A DNA stretch of 64,000 bases. Origin: DATLMR01 sp964615905. GTDB lineage: Bacteria; Acidobacteriota; Blastocatellia; UBA7656. A model generated the notes under the pieces. That model was not told where the DNA came from, made no database searches, and saw only the letters and a list, made by a program, of their open reading frames with translations. Location of the stretch: assembly GCA_964615905.1 (NCBI GenBank), contig CAZTUB010000018.1, positions 1 through 64,000 on the forward strand, read 5' to 3'. Below, piece after piece: positions 26,742 through 35,433 of this stretch; position 1 is the first letter of the stretch; every line of letters begins with the position of its first letter. Made by a program: the position numbers and the translations under genes.

Positions 26742-27858
26742 TAGCGTTCTCCTAGTAGCGTTTTCCTTTTTGAGATCGCGCAAAGCGCAGGCATGACAAG
26801 TGCAACGCAGGTGCCAGCGGAATTGGTCTGTTACAGGAGCGAGTGCGCCGTTTTCGGCGCAAGAACCGAGGAACGGGAAGCCTGGGCTCGTGTGGGCGCC
26901 CCGTTCGTGGAGTCAACAGATGATCAAAAGAAGACTGCAAGCCAGGGGCCAGACATCCTGAGCGTAGCCGATCTGTAGGCTCATTGTGATGGGCGGTGGT
27001 TATCAGCACGAAACCAGGAAGACGATCAGAACTGAGGATCGTCGCCTATATCTTCGAGCAGTTGGCAGAGGCGAAGCCTGAACAGGATCGCGCAAAAGAT
27101 TGCGGCCACCACGCCTTCAGGCATGGAGTTGAGGAAGGCGATATTTTGCCAGATGTCGGGACGCACAACGGAAAGTATCTTTAACGCCACACCGCTGCCT
27201 TTACCGATCACACCGGCGAGTGCCTAAAGATGAGACCGCTTCTCATTACACGCGCAGTTGCAGAAGACGGCCGCTCCGTTAAGGTGCGCGTCCATCGAGT
27301 ATAAACACGAACAATCCGGCAGGGTGTTACTTCCGAGGCATCGCCCCATGTCTTTTGATGCGAGGAGGAAGGCTCCAAGTATTTGACGCTGGTTTCAAGA
27401 TAACCCCAGCGCGGGGAATCTACGCGCGGCGCGGGGACGATAACGTTAACGACAGTGTTGATCTCACGCTCATCGATTGTAAGATGACCTTCGTAATTAT
27501 GGGCGGCGGAGGTTTCGATCACAAAGCAAGTCTATGCAGACGGTGTGCCGAGACAGGCAGAACAGAACCAATGGAGTTGAATGAGATATCGAACAAAGGC
27601 ATCTCGAAGATGGCAGAATATCAACGTGAGAATTACTTGAAGTTCATAGAAAGTGGTAGCTTGAATTAGAATCATGGAAAGCTCGGTTTTTGGAGAAGGG
27701 ACGCGGTGCCCTATCTGCTTGTCCCCGCAGTTGGCACCGCTCGACCTTGAAGGCGGGAGCATAATTGAATTGTCCCGCCCTGCGGATTGTCCCCGGTAAG
27801 ATTCAGCAACGTGTATGCCAGCATGATTATCTATTACGACAAGACACGAGAGCAGAGA
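26742..27858. other. 1.1-kb stretch without a supported gene
   Basis: Frames of 60-104 codons occur on both strands (for example 27355-27669 plus, 27208-27522 minus, 27026-27211 minus with one possible membrane helix), but none has a good start site or recognisable content, and they overlap one another. TGCGCCG-TTTT-CGGCGCA near 26844-26861 forms a perfect 7-bp hairpin. The region may hold decayed genes. Confidence 0.4.
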
Positions 27859-28293
27859 TCAGTTGGAGAGCGGCGGGCTGCCGCCATTTGCTCCCGCCCC
27901 GTCTCTACATCTGATTACCCCGGTGTTGTCGATGAAATAAGATTGAAGCTGGGTGGGGTCTTCTTCCGAGGTGGCGACACAACTCCATGTCTTCTGGTCG
28001 GGCGAGAGCGTCAGCACGAAGCTATAACCGCTCTTACTCCCCGAACTCAGGTGGGCATCAAGCGTCCCTTCGGGCGCCAGATCGGCGAGCGCCGCATAAA
28101 CGCCTGACCTCATGAAGTAAAGGTGCTGCGCTGTGTATATGGTGCGAAGCGACTGGACGGCGGAAGATTGATTAGCGGTCTTGCGCGCGCGAAGCAGGCC
28201 CGGCACGGCGGCGGTGAGTAAGACGATCAGCACCGAGACCACCACCAACAGCTCGATGATCGAAAATCCCTTCTCGTGTTTTTTCTTTGGCAT
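27859..28293 (-). CDS. Type IV pilin/pseudopilin-like protein
   Basis: From ATG 28293 (GAGGTG upstream) the protein is 144 aa. The prepilin leader MPKKKHEKG is followed by FSIIELLVVVSVLIVLLTAAVPGLL, the cleavage site and hydrophobic helix of type IV pilins, with the Glu at +5. The globular part (SAVQSLRTIYTAQHLYFMRSG, SGYSFVLTLSPDQKTWSCVA) is like GspG/PilE-type minor pilins of Acidobacteriota. It should be processed by a prepilin peptidase encoded elsewhere. Confidence 0.88.
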   Translation of the reverse strand: MPKKKHEKGFSIIELLVVVSVLIVLLTAAVPGLLRARKTANQSSAVQSLRTIYTAQHLYFMRSGVYAALADLAPEGTLDAHLSSGSKSGYSFVLTLSPDQKTWSCVATSEEDPTQLQSYFIDNTGVIRCRDGAGANGGSPPLSN

Positions 28294-28491
28294 TAGAAGC
28301 ACCTCTTCGGAAAAGTTGATCGGGCCGCGCTGGCCCCACTCCCGAAAGAGGTTTAGCAAATGGAGTGCCGAGGAGGTGCGGGCTGTAGATGTCGCGGGCG
28401 AAGCGCGGAAGGAGGGTTCAAAGCATACCCGGTCCGGGGAGGTAGTTCTAGGCGATAGGCGGGCCGTGGCGCGCCCGCCTATCCGGAGACA

Positions 28492-29733
28492 TCAGTGTTG
28501 GGTGTCGCAGCCCTGTTGCGACCCGCCACCCTGTTGCGCCAGGGCGGCATCGTGCGGAAGATAGTCCCGGTGAAGGCTGCCAATGAATGAGGCAATCGCG
28601 CCCTTGTCGATCACTCTCTCAGGATGAACAGTCGCTTCAACGCCCCCCCTGAGGCGTTCCCATACATCAGGATCGATTGAGAGAAAGGCATCGACTATCA
28701 GAGGATCGAAATGGGTGCCGGAGTGGGCAATGATCTCTTCGCGCGCGGCCGCGTATGGCCGGCCCCGTCTATACGGACGATCACTCATGATGGCGTCGAG
28801 CGCGTCGGCCACCGCAAACACCCGCGCGTGAATGTGAATGTCATCTGCCTTGAGCCCGTTGGGATACCCGCTTCCATCATACTTCTCGTGATGGCCCCCT
28901 ACAACGTGCGCCGCGTCTCGTAGAAAGGGGATACCCTCGATAATGCTGAGCCCGTGCTGGACGTGCAATCGCATCTGAGCCGTCTCTTCGTCTGTGAGAG
29001 CCGCCGGCTTTAGTAATATAGAATCGGGGATTGCAATCTTCCCGATGTCATGCAGCAGCGCCCCTTGTTCGAGCCCTATCAGGCTTGTCTGTTCGAGCCC
29101 GATCGCGCGCGCGATCTCCAGGCAATAGGCGGCGACCCGCTCCGAGTGGCCGCCCGTTTCTATGTCACGGGCTTCCAGGGTCCGAGCCAGCGCGCGCAGG
29201 GTCGCCCTGTAATTGAGGCAGAGAACATCGACCGTCCCCGATATGGTGAGGGTGGCCGCCTCCAACTCACTGGTTCGGGCAGAGAGTGTTTGCGCGAGCG
29301 TGCTCTGGAATTCATGTCTTTCTTTAAGCAGCCCGTGATGGCTTATCGCCCGCTCGACGACCGCTATTGTCGGAAGGATGTCGAAGGGTTTTACTATGTA
29401 GTCGAAGGCGCCTCTGCGGATGGCTTCGACGGCATACTGTATATCGTTGGCCCCCGACATAAGGACGACGACGACATTCGGGTATTTCTGCCCGATGTGG
29501 GCGCACAGTTCCAGACCAGAGCTGCCGTGCATTTGGATGTCAGTAAGCACGACAGTAAACGACATCTCCTGAAGTCGTGCGATTGCCTCCTCGGCCGAAG
29601 AGGCGACCTCACACCTGTAATGGAAGCCGAGACACTCTACAAAGATTTCTCTTATCGACGCTTCATCATCGACGATCAGTATGGACACATCTGGGTTAAC
29701 CACAAAGCCTCCACGCTTGTGCGGTGTAATCAT
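28492..29733 (-). CDS. Response regulator with HD-GYP phosphodiesterase domain
   Basis: A 413-aa protein. Residues about 15-135 are a receiver domain: SILIVDDEAS, the phospho-acceptor Asp in VVLTDIQMHG, and the Lys in DYIVKPFD. A linker helix leads to an HD-GYP domain with LLHDIGKIAIPDSIL, and HHEKYDGSGYPNGL, the full signature for cyclic-di-GMP hydrolysis. A GTG at 29703 with GGAGG nearby is an alternative start. No kinase is adjacent. Confidence 0.93.
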   Translation of the reverse strand: MITPHKRGGFVVNPDVSILIVDDEASIREIFVECLGFHYRCEVASSAEEAIARLQEMSFTVVLTDIQMHGSSGLELCAHIGQKYPNVVVVLMSGANDIQYAVEAIRRGAFDYIVKPFDILPTIAVVERAISHHGLLKERHEFQSTLAQTLSARTSELEAATLTISGTVDVLCLNYRATLRALARTLEARDIETGGHSERVAAYCLEIARAIGLEQTSLIGLEQGALLHDIGKIAIPDSILLKPAALTDEETAQMRLHVQHGLSIIEGIPFLRDAAHVVGGHHEKYDGSGYPNGLKADDIHIHARVFAVADALDAIMSDRPYRRGRPYAAAREEIIAHSGTHFDPLIVDAFLSIDPDVWERLRGGVEATVHPERVIDKGAIASFIGSLHRDYLPHDAALAQQGGGSQQGCDTQH

Positions 29734-29923
29734 CGACCGCTAAGGGGATTTACACCTGAATAGACCGGGTGCAGAAAAAGCAAGCCGGTTTGTAACTAGG
29801 GCCACAATGCTCGGTCGATACTGTTTTTATAGCAACCTTCATGCCACGTTGGGCGGCATGAGGCCGGGAGCGGGCCAACCTGAAGCAATGATTCCTGACT
29901 CATTTATCACAGCCCTTCGTTTA

Positions 29924-30493
29924 TCACAGACCGTCGTCCTCGCCCGCGAGCTTGCTCCGTATCGGCACGCGTGAAAAATATCTATGCTCGAATTGCTCGG
30001 CTTGCCGCCGGGTAGCATCGATCAGGGCCCTGACGCGTGACAGGAGCGCCTCGTCGTCTTCCTCAACGAGGTCATTATGAGCCGCAAGCGGTATTATGCC
30101 GCCCGGACCCTCGTATGTCCGCAGGCTCCCGTCAGGCCAGGTTGTAAGAAACAACAGGAAGGTGTCGCCCGGAGTATAATCGGGGGCGCTCGCGGACGTC
30201 GTAAAGTGGCCTTCGGCTTCGCCTCCCGTTTCTTTAACTGTAAGAGTGTCAGGGGGTATATCTCCCTTCAGGATTGAGATTATCTCGACCTCGATGAAGG
30301 TGTAGACGGTCTGTGACGCACGGTGTAGCCGTGCTCTGGTTGACGAAACACGCCCCGTGACGATGACGCGAGCGCCGATAACGGAATCTGCAGCGCTCGC
30401 GCCCGCCTGGGAAGAAAGTCGGCCTGCGCTCGCAAGGTTGGTCACGGCGAGCAGGCACAGGAGAGAACGGCAAATGTTGCAGAAGATCGTCAT
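29924..30493 (-). CDS. Secreted protein, single-domain relative of the adjacent protease N-terminus
   Basis: From ATG 30493 (GTG 30520 is the other option) the protein is about 189 aa with a signal peptide (CRSLLCLLAVTNLASAG). The mature part SVIGARVIVTGRVSSTRARL, YTFIEVEIISILKGDIPPDTL, VKETGGEAEG and LLFLTTWPDGSLRTYEG runs parallel to residues 37-130 of the neighbouring 1078-aa protein. They are clearly paralogous. Function is unknown. The two genes lie in the same direction, separated by a short array of repeats. Confidence 0.7.
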   Translation of the reverse strand: MTIFCNICRSLLCLLAVTNLASAGRLSSQAGASAADSVIGARVIVTGRVSSTRARLHRASQTVYTFIEVEIISILKGDIPPDTLTVKETGGEAEGHFTTSASAPDYTPGDTFLLFLTTWPDGSLRTYEGPGGIIPLAAHNDLVEEDDEALLSRVRALIDATRRQAEQFEHRYFSRVPIRSKLAGEDDGL

Positions 30494-30500
30494 ATAGTTT

Positions 30501-30582
30501 ATCTCACTTCGTGTCTTCACTGACTTTGTTCGTTGATATCACTTTGTTTGTGACCTCATTTTGTTTGTGATCTCACTTTGTC
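30501..30582 (-). repeat. Degenerate 17-18-bp tandem repeat between two paralogous genes
   Basis: On the minus strand, units beginning AAAGTGAGATCACAAAC, AAAATGAGGTCACAAAC, AAAGTGATATCAACGAAC and AAAGTCAGTGAAGACACG follow one another from the end of the 1078-aa gene to the start of the 198-codon frame. The sequence is AT-rich and may be simple slippage. Confidence 0.6.
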
Positions 30583-33500
30583 CGGCCCACAGTCACGATG
30601 AACGGATCGGATGACGCGTCAGGAGGGTTCACGATGCGGACCTCGTTTCGGCCGTTGACCAGGGTCACTTTCTTCGTCACGATCTGGGTCGGGCTGATGC
30701 TTGTGGCGGGAATCTGAGCCCCGTTAATCATCACGATCGCGCGGGGAGCGAAATCTTGACCGATGATGATGACTTTCTTCCCGCCACCCATCACCTTCAC
30801 TTTTTTGATCTTTGGCGCGTGCTTGACGCTGCCGGCGATGGTGATGGTGACCTGTTTCGTCGCTGTCAGGTTGGCGTTATCTGTCACCTTGATAGTAAAG
30901 GCGCTTGTGCCGTTGACCGCCGGCGTGCCTGAGATAACGCCCGTCGTGGCGTTGAGGGCGAGCCCGGGCGGAAGGGTCCCTGCCGAAAGGGACCACCTGT
31001 AAGGGGCCGCCCCGCCCGCTGCCGTGTACGCGGATGTAAAGAACGAGTCGCGCCTGGCCTGGTGAGACGCGCTGCCGGCTATGGTGATCGTCCCGCCGCC
31101 GCCCCCTCGTGGCGTTCCTACGGCGATCGCTATGTTCGGCGAGGGCTCGCCGAAGTAGCCGTTGCCGTCGCGTATGAGCTGCCATTGAAAGTTGTAGGTG
31201 CCGGCCGCCGTGGGCGCGCGTAGAGTGAACCTGAGCGAGAGTTGCTGGCCCGGCGCGATGCGCATGCTGGTAGGCATGATGATGCGGTCGCCGCCCCACC
31301 TGGTCGTCCCGGCCGGGTTTTGAGAGGCGATCCTCACGCGCGCGGCCTCGCTCCAGGTCTCTGTGCCGGTGTTGGTCCACGTCATGCGGACCTCGAACTG
31401 CGCGCCGGGCTGAAGCTGGGCTGGCACCTCCTGGGACACGAACCGCGAGGCCCAGGGAGTAAGACCGCCGCCGCCTGACACAACAAGTGTGAGAGCTTTC
31501 GTCGCCGCGCGGTTCAGAAAATCGGTCACCTTCACGGTGAAGCTGGAAGCGCCCGCTGCGGACGGAGTGCCTCTGATAAAGCCGGTTGACGATAGGGTGA
31601 GCCCTGCGGGAAGGGAACCCGACGCGATGGTCCACGCGTAGGGAGAGGTGCCTCCCGTGGCCTCCAACTGCTGAGAATACGCTGTGTTGAGGTTTGCGTT
31701 AGGCAGTGTTGAGGTCGTGACCTGAAGGTTACCGTCGCCGCCGGAATCAGTTATCAGGACTGAAAATTCCTTGAGTGAGCTGGCGGAGCGGGCATCTGTT
31801 ACCCGTATCGCGAAGTCGAAGCCGCTCGCAAGAGAAGGTGTGCCTGTAAGCTGTCCGGACTCGGACAGCGTCAGGCCGATGGGGAGCTGTCGGTGCGAGA
31901 CGGTGAACCTGTACGGGGCAGCCCCGCCCGTCGCCGACAGGCGCGCCGAGTAAGCAACCCCGACCTGGCCCGACGGTAGCGAAGAGGTTGTGATCTCCGG
32001 ACCGCCACTGCCTTGATTCACGACAAGTGATAACTGTTTTTGGGCTGACCTGCTTTCAGCATCCGTGACCTTAACCGTGAAGGTGAATGAGCCTGCGGTT
32101 GAAGGCGTGCCTGATATGGCGCCGGCGCTGGTTAGTGTAATGCCAGTCGGGGTAGTTCCCGACACAAGGACCCATCTGTACGGGGTCCTGCCGCCTTCGG
32201 CGGAGAGAAATTGCGAATAAAAAGTCCCGGTGGTCGCGTCTTCGAGCGCCGTCGTCGTGATGGTGACGCGGCCTCCGCCCCCGGAGGGGCTTACGGAGAT
32301 AGAGAAGGCCGAAGTGTCAGAGCGCGCGGCCGCATCCTGGACGCGGGCATTGAAGGTAAAGCTTCCCGACTCGGTTGGAGTGCCGGTTATATTCCCATGC
32401 GCACTCAAGCTCAGGCCGGGAGGGAGCTGGCCGGAGATGCGTGTCCAGGTGTAGGGCGGCCGGCCGCCTATCGCTTCGAGCCTCTGCGAATACGTCGTGT
32501 TGATCGTTCCAGCCGGCAGCGCTGGCGGCGTGGTGATCGCGGGCGCCTCGCCCCCGCCTCCCGTCGCCGGATATGTGAACGAGGCGCCCGCAACCTCGTC
32601 CGCGCGAATGGACGCACAGCGCCCGTCGCCGTGGATTGTGGGCGCCATAGTCGCGTCATTGTCGGAAGAGTGCCCAAACCCGACCGCGTGGCCGATCTCA
32701 TGGCTGCCGATTTCCTGAACCTTGCAGGTGTCTGTAAAGTGACAAGAGGCAAATGGGTTGAACGAGACGAAGCCGAGGGTGATCTGCCTGAAGGTGGTAC
32801 CGTTAACGGTCTTCGTGGCCCTTGAGAGCCCGTTCAGGCCGCCCCAGGCGAGGATACCTGAACACCGCGGGCTCGGCGCATTACGACCATCACAATTGTC
32901 GAAGACGATGCCGATATTGCCTTCGACACACTCGCTCATGAGGCCGCCGCTCGAAAGTCGGAGGGCAGATCCCGCAACATTAGACCAGGCCGCCATCGAG
33001 CCTTCCATAGCAGACAGTACTGACGGGATGGGGGAATTATCCGGCTTAACAGTGACCGTTACAGGCTGCCCTTCGTCCGGCTCGAACCATCGCGCAGGCG
33101 GGCTTGTTATGAAAGTGTATTGCGGCCGCAGTTCGCCCTTGCCGGCGCGGCCCTTATATTCAGGAGGATGGTCGAGCAGGGGGAGTCCCTGGTAATATTC
33201 AAGCGCGAACTGCTCTGAGAGGCCCCAGTTCGCGCTCAGCTTGCCGCGAACCATATCGGTAAAATCAGACAGCCTCATTCGCTCGGTGGTAGTTGAGACG
33301 GAACCAGGTTGAGCGTGGTGCGCCTGGATCACCAGAGAATCTCCCTCGGGCGTACTCCTGCGGGCGATCTCCTCGCCTGTCAGTGAGTCTATGGTGATCT
33401 CATACTTGCCGAGAAACATCTGATAGGTGCGGAGGCTCCCGTCGCGCCAGGTGTCGAGGTAAAGAAAGACTTTTTCGCCGGGTTTAAATCTGGGGTTGCC

Positions 33501-33809
33501 GTACACGGTCATGAAGCGGTCGCCGACTTCGCCGCCAAGCTCCTTGATTACAATAAGGCGGTCTGTGAGGTTGCCCTTCAGTACCTCCTGAACCTTCACG
33601 GTTATGTAAGAGTAGATTCGGTCTGAGTCGCCGTCGGCAGCCGTTGTTATTGAGATGACCTTTCCCCTCACAATCGCGCGCGAACCGATTACAAGGTCGT
33701 CATCGGTCGGGACGACGAGGGTTGTCGCGCGTGCCGGTAGGGCCACGCCGAAAAGATAGAGCAGAAACAGCAGCGAGATGAGCCGTGTACGTTTGACGAG
33801 AGAAGTCAT
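30573..33809 (-). CDS. Secreted matrixin-like metalloprotease with Ig and IPT/TIG repeats
   Basis: A 1078-aa protein. Residues 1-29 are a signal peptide (ISLLFLLYLFGVALPARA). About 35-135 is the domain shared with the downstream small secreted protein. About 235-415 is a zinc protease with HEIGHAVGFGH (370-380) and a downstream DATMAP like the Met-turn of matrixins. Then come four putative-Ig (He_PIG) repeats (about 424-780; each with PPYTW or similar and LPPGLSL, GTP), an NBR1-like Ig domain (about 785-890, QPGAQFEVRMTWTNTGTETWSE), one more He_PIG, and an IPT/TIG domain at the C-terminus. It is an exported protease, probably attached to polymers or the cell surface. Confidence 0.88.
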   Translation of the reverse strand: MTSLVKRTRLISLLFLLYLFGVALPARATTLVVPTDDDLVIGSRAIVRGKVISITTAADGDSDRIYSYITVKVQEVLKGNLTDRLIVIKELGGEVGDRFMTVYGNPRFKPGEKVFLYLDTWRDGSLRTYQMFLGKYEITIDSLTGEEIARRSTPEGDSLVIQAHHAQPGSVSTTTERMRLSDFTDMVRGKLSANWGLSEQFALEYYQGLPLLDHPPEYKGRAGKGELRPQYTFITSPPARWFEPDEGQPVTVTVKPDNSPIPSVLSAMEGSMAAWSNVAGSALRLSSGGLMSECVEGNIGIVFDNCDGRNAPSPRCSGILAWGGLNGLSRATKTVNGTTFRQITLGFVSFNPFASCHFTDTCKVQEIGSHEIGHAVGFGHSSDNDATMAPTIHGDGRCASIRADEVAGASFTYPATGGGGEAPAITTPPALPAGTINTTYSQRLEAIGGRPPYTWTRISGQLPPGLSLSAHGNITGTPTESGSFTFNARVQDAAARSDTSAFSISVSPSGGGGRVTITTTALEDATTGTFYSQFLSAEGGRTPYRWVLVSGTTPTGITLTSAGAISGTPSTAGSFTFTVKVTDAESRSAQKQLSLVVNQGSGGPEITTSSLPSGQVGVAYSARLSATGGAAPYRFTVSHRQLPIGLTLSESGQLTGTPSLASGFDFAIRVTDARSASSLKEFSVLITDSGGDGNLQVTTSTLPNANLNTAYSQQLEATGGTSPYAWTIASGSLPAGLTLSSTGFIRGTPSAAGASSFTVKVTDFLNRAATKALTLVVSGGGGLTPWASRFVSQEVPAQLQPGAQFEVRMTWTNTGTETWSEAARVRIASQNPAGTTRWGGDRIIMPTSMRIAPGQQLSLRFTLRAPTAAGTYNFQWQLIRDGNGYFGEPSPNIAIAVGTPRGGGGGTITIAGSASHQARRDSFFTSAYTAAGGAAPYRWSLSAGTLPPGLALNATTGVISGTPAVNGTSAFTIKVTDNANLTATKQVTITIAGSVKHAPKIKKVKVMGGGKKVIIIGQDFAPRAIVMINGAQIPATSISPTQIVTKKVTLVNGRNEVRIVNPPDASSDPFIVTVGRTK

Positions 33810-34670
33810 CGAACCCTCCAGTAGGCAAGCCTCGGCCTAAGCGCCCGTAGGAATCTGAGCGCCGGGAAGAACCGGAACGCAGCTCATTAGGCGGGCCAAA
33901 GGACTACCGATAATTTACAAGTCACCAGGGCAGCGAAGGGGCAACCGGCTGCCCGCTTTACGTATCCCTTAGAAGTTGTGGCCGGCGCCGATGGTGTTGC
34001 AAGCTATATGCCAGTGGCGGGAAATGGTTGAAGGAAGGGAAGCAAAAGGGAAGATGTATCATAGGGAAGGGAAGACACTATGGCCTCGCGTTCCTCCCTG
34101 CTCGGTTCGTTCTTCGGGCCGGGGAGGCCGTATTAGCATTTAGCCGGGAGTAAAGCTAAACAGAGAATAAGGATGAAATGGGAACGATGGGATCGTTTTA
34201 GATTTTGGGAGGAAGGCACAATAATAAAGCGCACACGAACCCTTTAAGTCCGTGTCAGATACTGAAGCAGGAGGCGAAAACCGGAAGTAAGGACGGGTCA
34301 AGCGGGGGAGCGACCAGTCATTATAAAGGCCAGTGGTAGAATAGCATGGGCCGATCTAAAGCACAAGAACTGAGTGGAGAAACGAGCCGTTAGTTTGAAA
34401 AAAAAGCATGTATGAGGAGGGCATCTTCAGGCCCGTTGCCAGCGTGAAAGAGATGAGCAGGCTTTTTAATAGACACATAGCCGGGAAGGGTCGCGCAAAC
34501 CAACTGCGCCATTTTTGAATCAGCCGCGCCACTTTCGGCGCAGCAGGTGCGTCGGAGTGTAAGGCCGGACTCTGAGCAGGCCCGCTTGATCGAGAGGCCC
34601 AGAATTGGCTGTGGTGGCCGCATCCGCGTAAATAAGCTGGTGCCGAATTAAAAAGGAGAGAGTCGCAGGG
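33810..34670. other. 860-bp non-coding region with an isolated iteron-like copy
   Basis: No gene is supported; the 34390-34623 minus frame lacks signatures. TCATAGGGAAGGGAAG at 34059-34074 is identical to an iteron unit of the 25.5-kb array. Purine-rich GGGAAG repeats precede it (34033-34053). Confidence 0.45.
34059..34074 (+). repeat. Isolated iteron-like copy
   Basis: TCATAGGGAAGGGAAG, identical over 16 bases to the unit at 25541. It is a single copy without 21-bp neighbours. Confidence 0.6.
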
Positions 34671-35137
34671 ATGGCGGCAGAGAAGAAAAGATACTTATTA
34701 ATACTGAGCTGTTCAGGGCGAAAAGACGAAGTGCCCGCGCTTCTACCGGCGCTCGCCCGCTATGACGGGGTTAATTACAGGGTGGTGAAGAAAGCGATGA
34801 GAGAGGGGAGATGGCCGCCCTCAATCGAGTTGTTGATTCTGTCCGCGAAATTCGGCCTGATCGAGCCGGATAAGGTGATCGAAACTTATGATGTGAAGAT
34901 GACGCCAGCCCGGGCACGCGATCTGCAAGAAGCGGTGGCGGAATGTCTGGATAGACGGCTCGAAGAGCGCGATTACGAAGAAGTATTTGTCAACGCGGGG
35001 AAAAACTATGTGCTGGCGTTAACAGGATCTTCCCTGTTTGGCAGTTGCTCGGGCCGCGTTCGGATCTCTCCGGGGGGCTGGGTGTCAAGATGCGGGGGAT
35101 GAAAACCTGGTTAGAGGCAATAAGCAATCGCTTATAG
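34671..35137 (+). pseudogene. DUF6884/YaaA-like protein, frameshifted near the C-terminus
   Basis: The intact frame gives 143 aa: LLILSCSGRKDEVPALLPALARYDG, then IELLILSAKFGLIEPDKVIETYDVKM, and VFVNAGKNYVLAL. The Cys-Ser-x-x-K, SAKFGLI and YD elements fit DUF6884-like proteins. After ALTGSS the sequence turns Cys/Gly-rich and stops at 35102. The +1 frame continues as WQLLGPRSDLSGGLGVKMRG and MKTWLEAISNRL to a stop at 35137, which looks like the genuine end. One base change near 35035-35050 would explain it. GGAGAG precedes the ATG. Function is unknown. Confidence 0.6.
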
Positions 35138-35139
35138 CT

Positions 35140-35160
35140 TCAAAGGGAAATTCCCTTTGA
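35140..35160. repeat. 21-bp palindrome
   Basis: TCAAAGGGAA, A, TTCCCTTTGA: perfect 10-bp arms around one base, directly after the DUF6884-like gene. It may be a terminator stem or a binding site. AGGGAA also occurs in the iterons. Confidence 0.5.
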
Positions 35161-35170
35161 TCGCCTAAGC

Positions 35171-35202
35171 TTTCCCGATGACGGCTTGTTATCATCGGGA
35201 AA
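35171..35202. terminator. Hairpin TTTCCCGATGA/TCATCGGGAAA
   Basis: Perfect 11-bp arms with a 10-nt loop, no strong U-run. TCATCGGGAAA differs by one base from the iteron core TCATAGGGAAA, so it may be an initiator site rather than a terminator. Confidence 0.4.
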
Positions 35203-35433
35203 ACGAGGAATGAGGGTTTGCGTTGGCGGGTGGTTTCAAGCATAATGCTTGACTACCGGCCCTTCGTCGGCAATCGGGCTGGTAATAGCAGAGCCAGTGC
35301 GGTGCTGGAATTGCGATGGTTCTGCTATGCGGGTGGCACCCGTGTTAAGAAGATAGGTTTCTCCCCCAGGTAAAGTAAAAAAGAAAGATGTAAAGGCGGA
35401 CATGCGTCTTTACATGCTCACAGGTTTTCGAGC

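Noticed and set aside
27208..27669. Two overlapping 104-codon frames on opposite strands
   Set aside because: Neither has a good start or recognisable sequence; I left the stretch as non-coding or decayed.
28492..29763. 237-codon plus frame opposite the HD-GYP regulator
   Set aside because: Antisense of a clear response regulator/HD-GYP gene.
26844..34545. Shared GCGCC...GGCGC hairpin near 26850 and 34530 as a dispersed element
   Set aside because: The common part is too short and the flanks too different to claim a repeat family.
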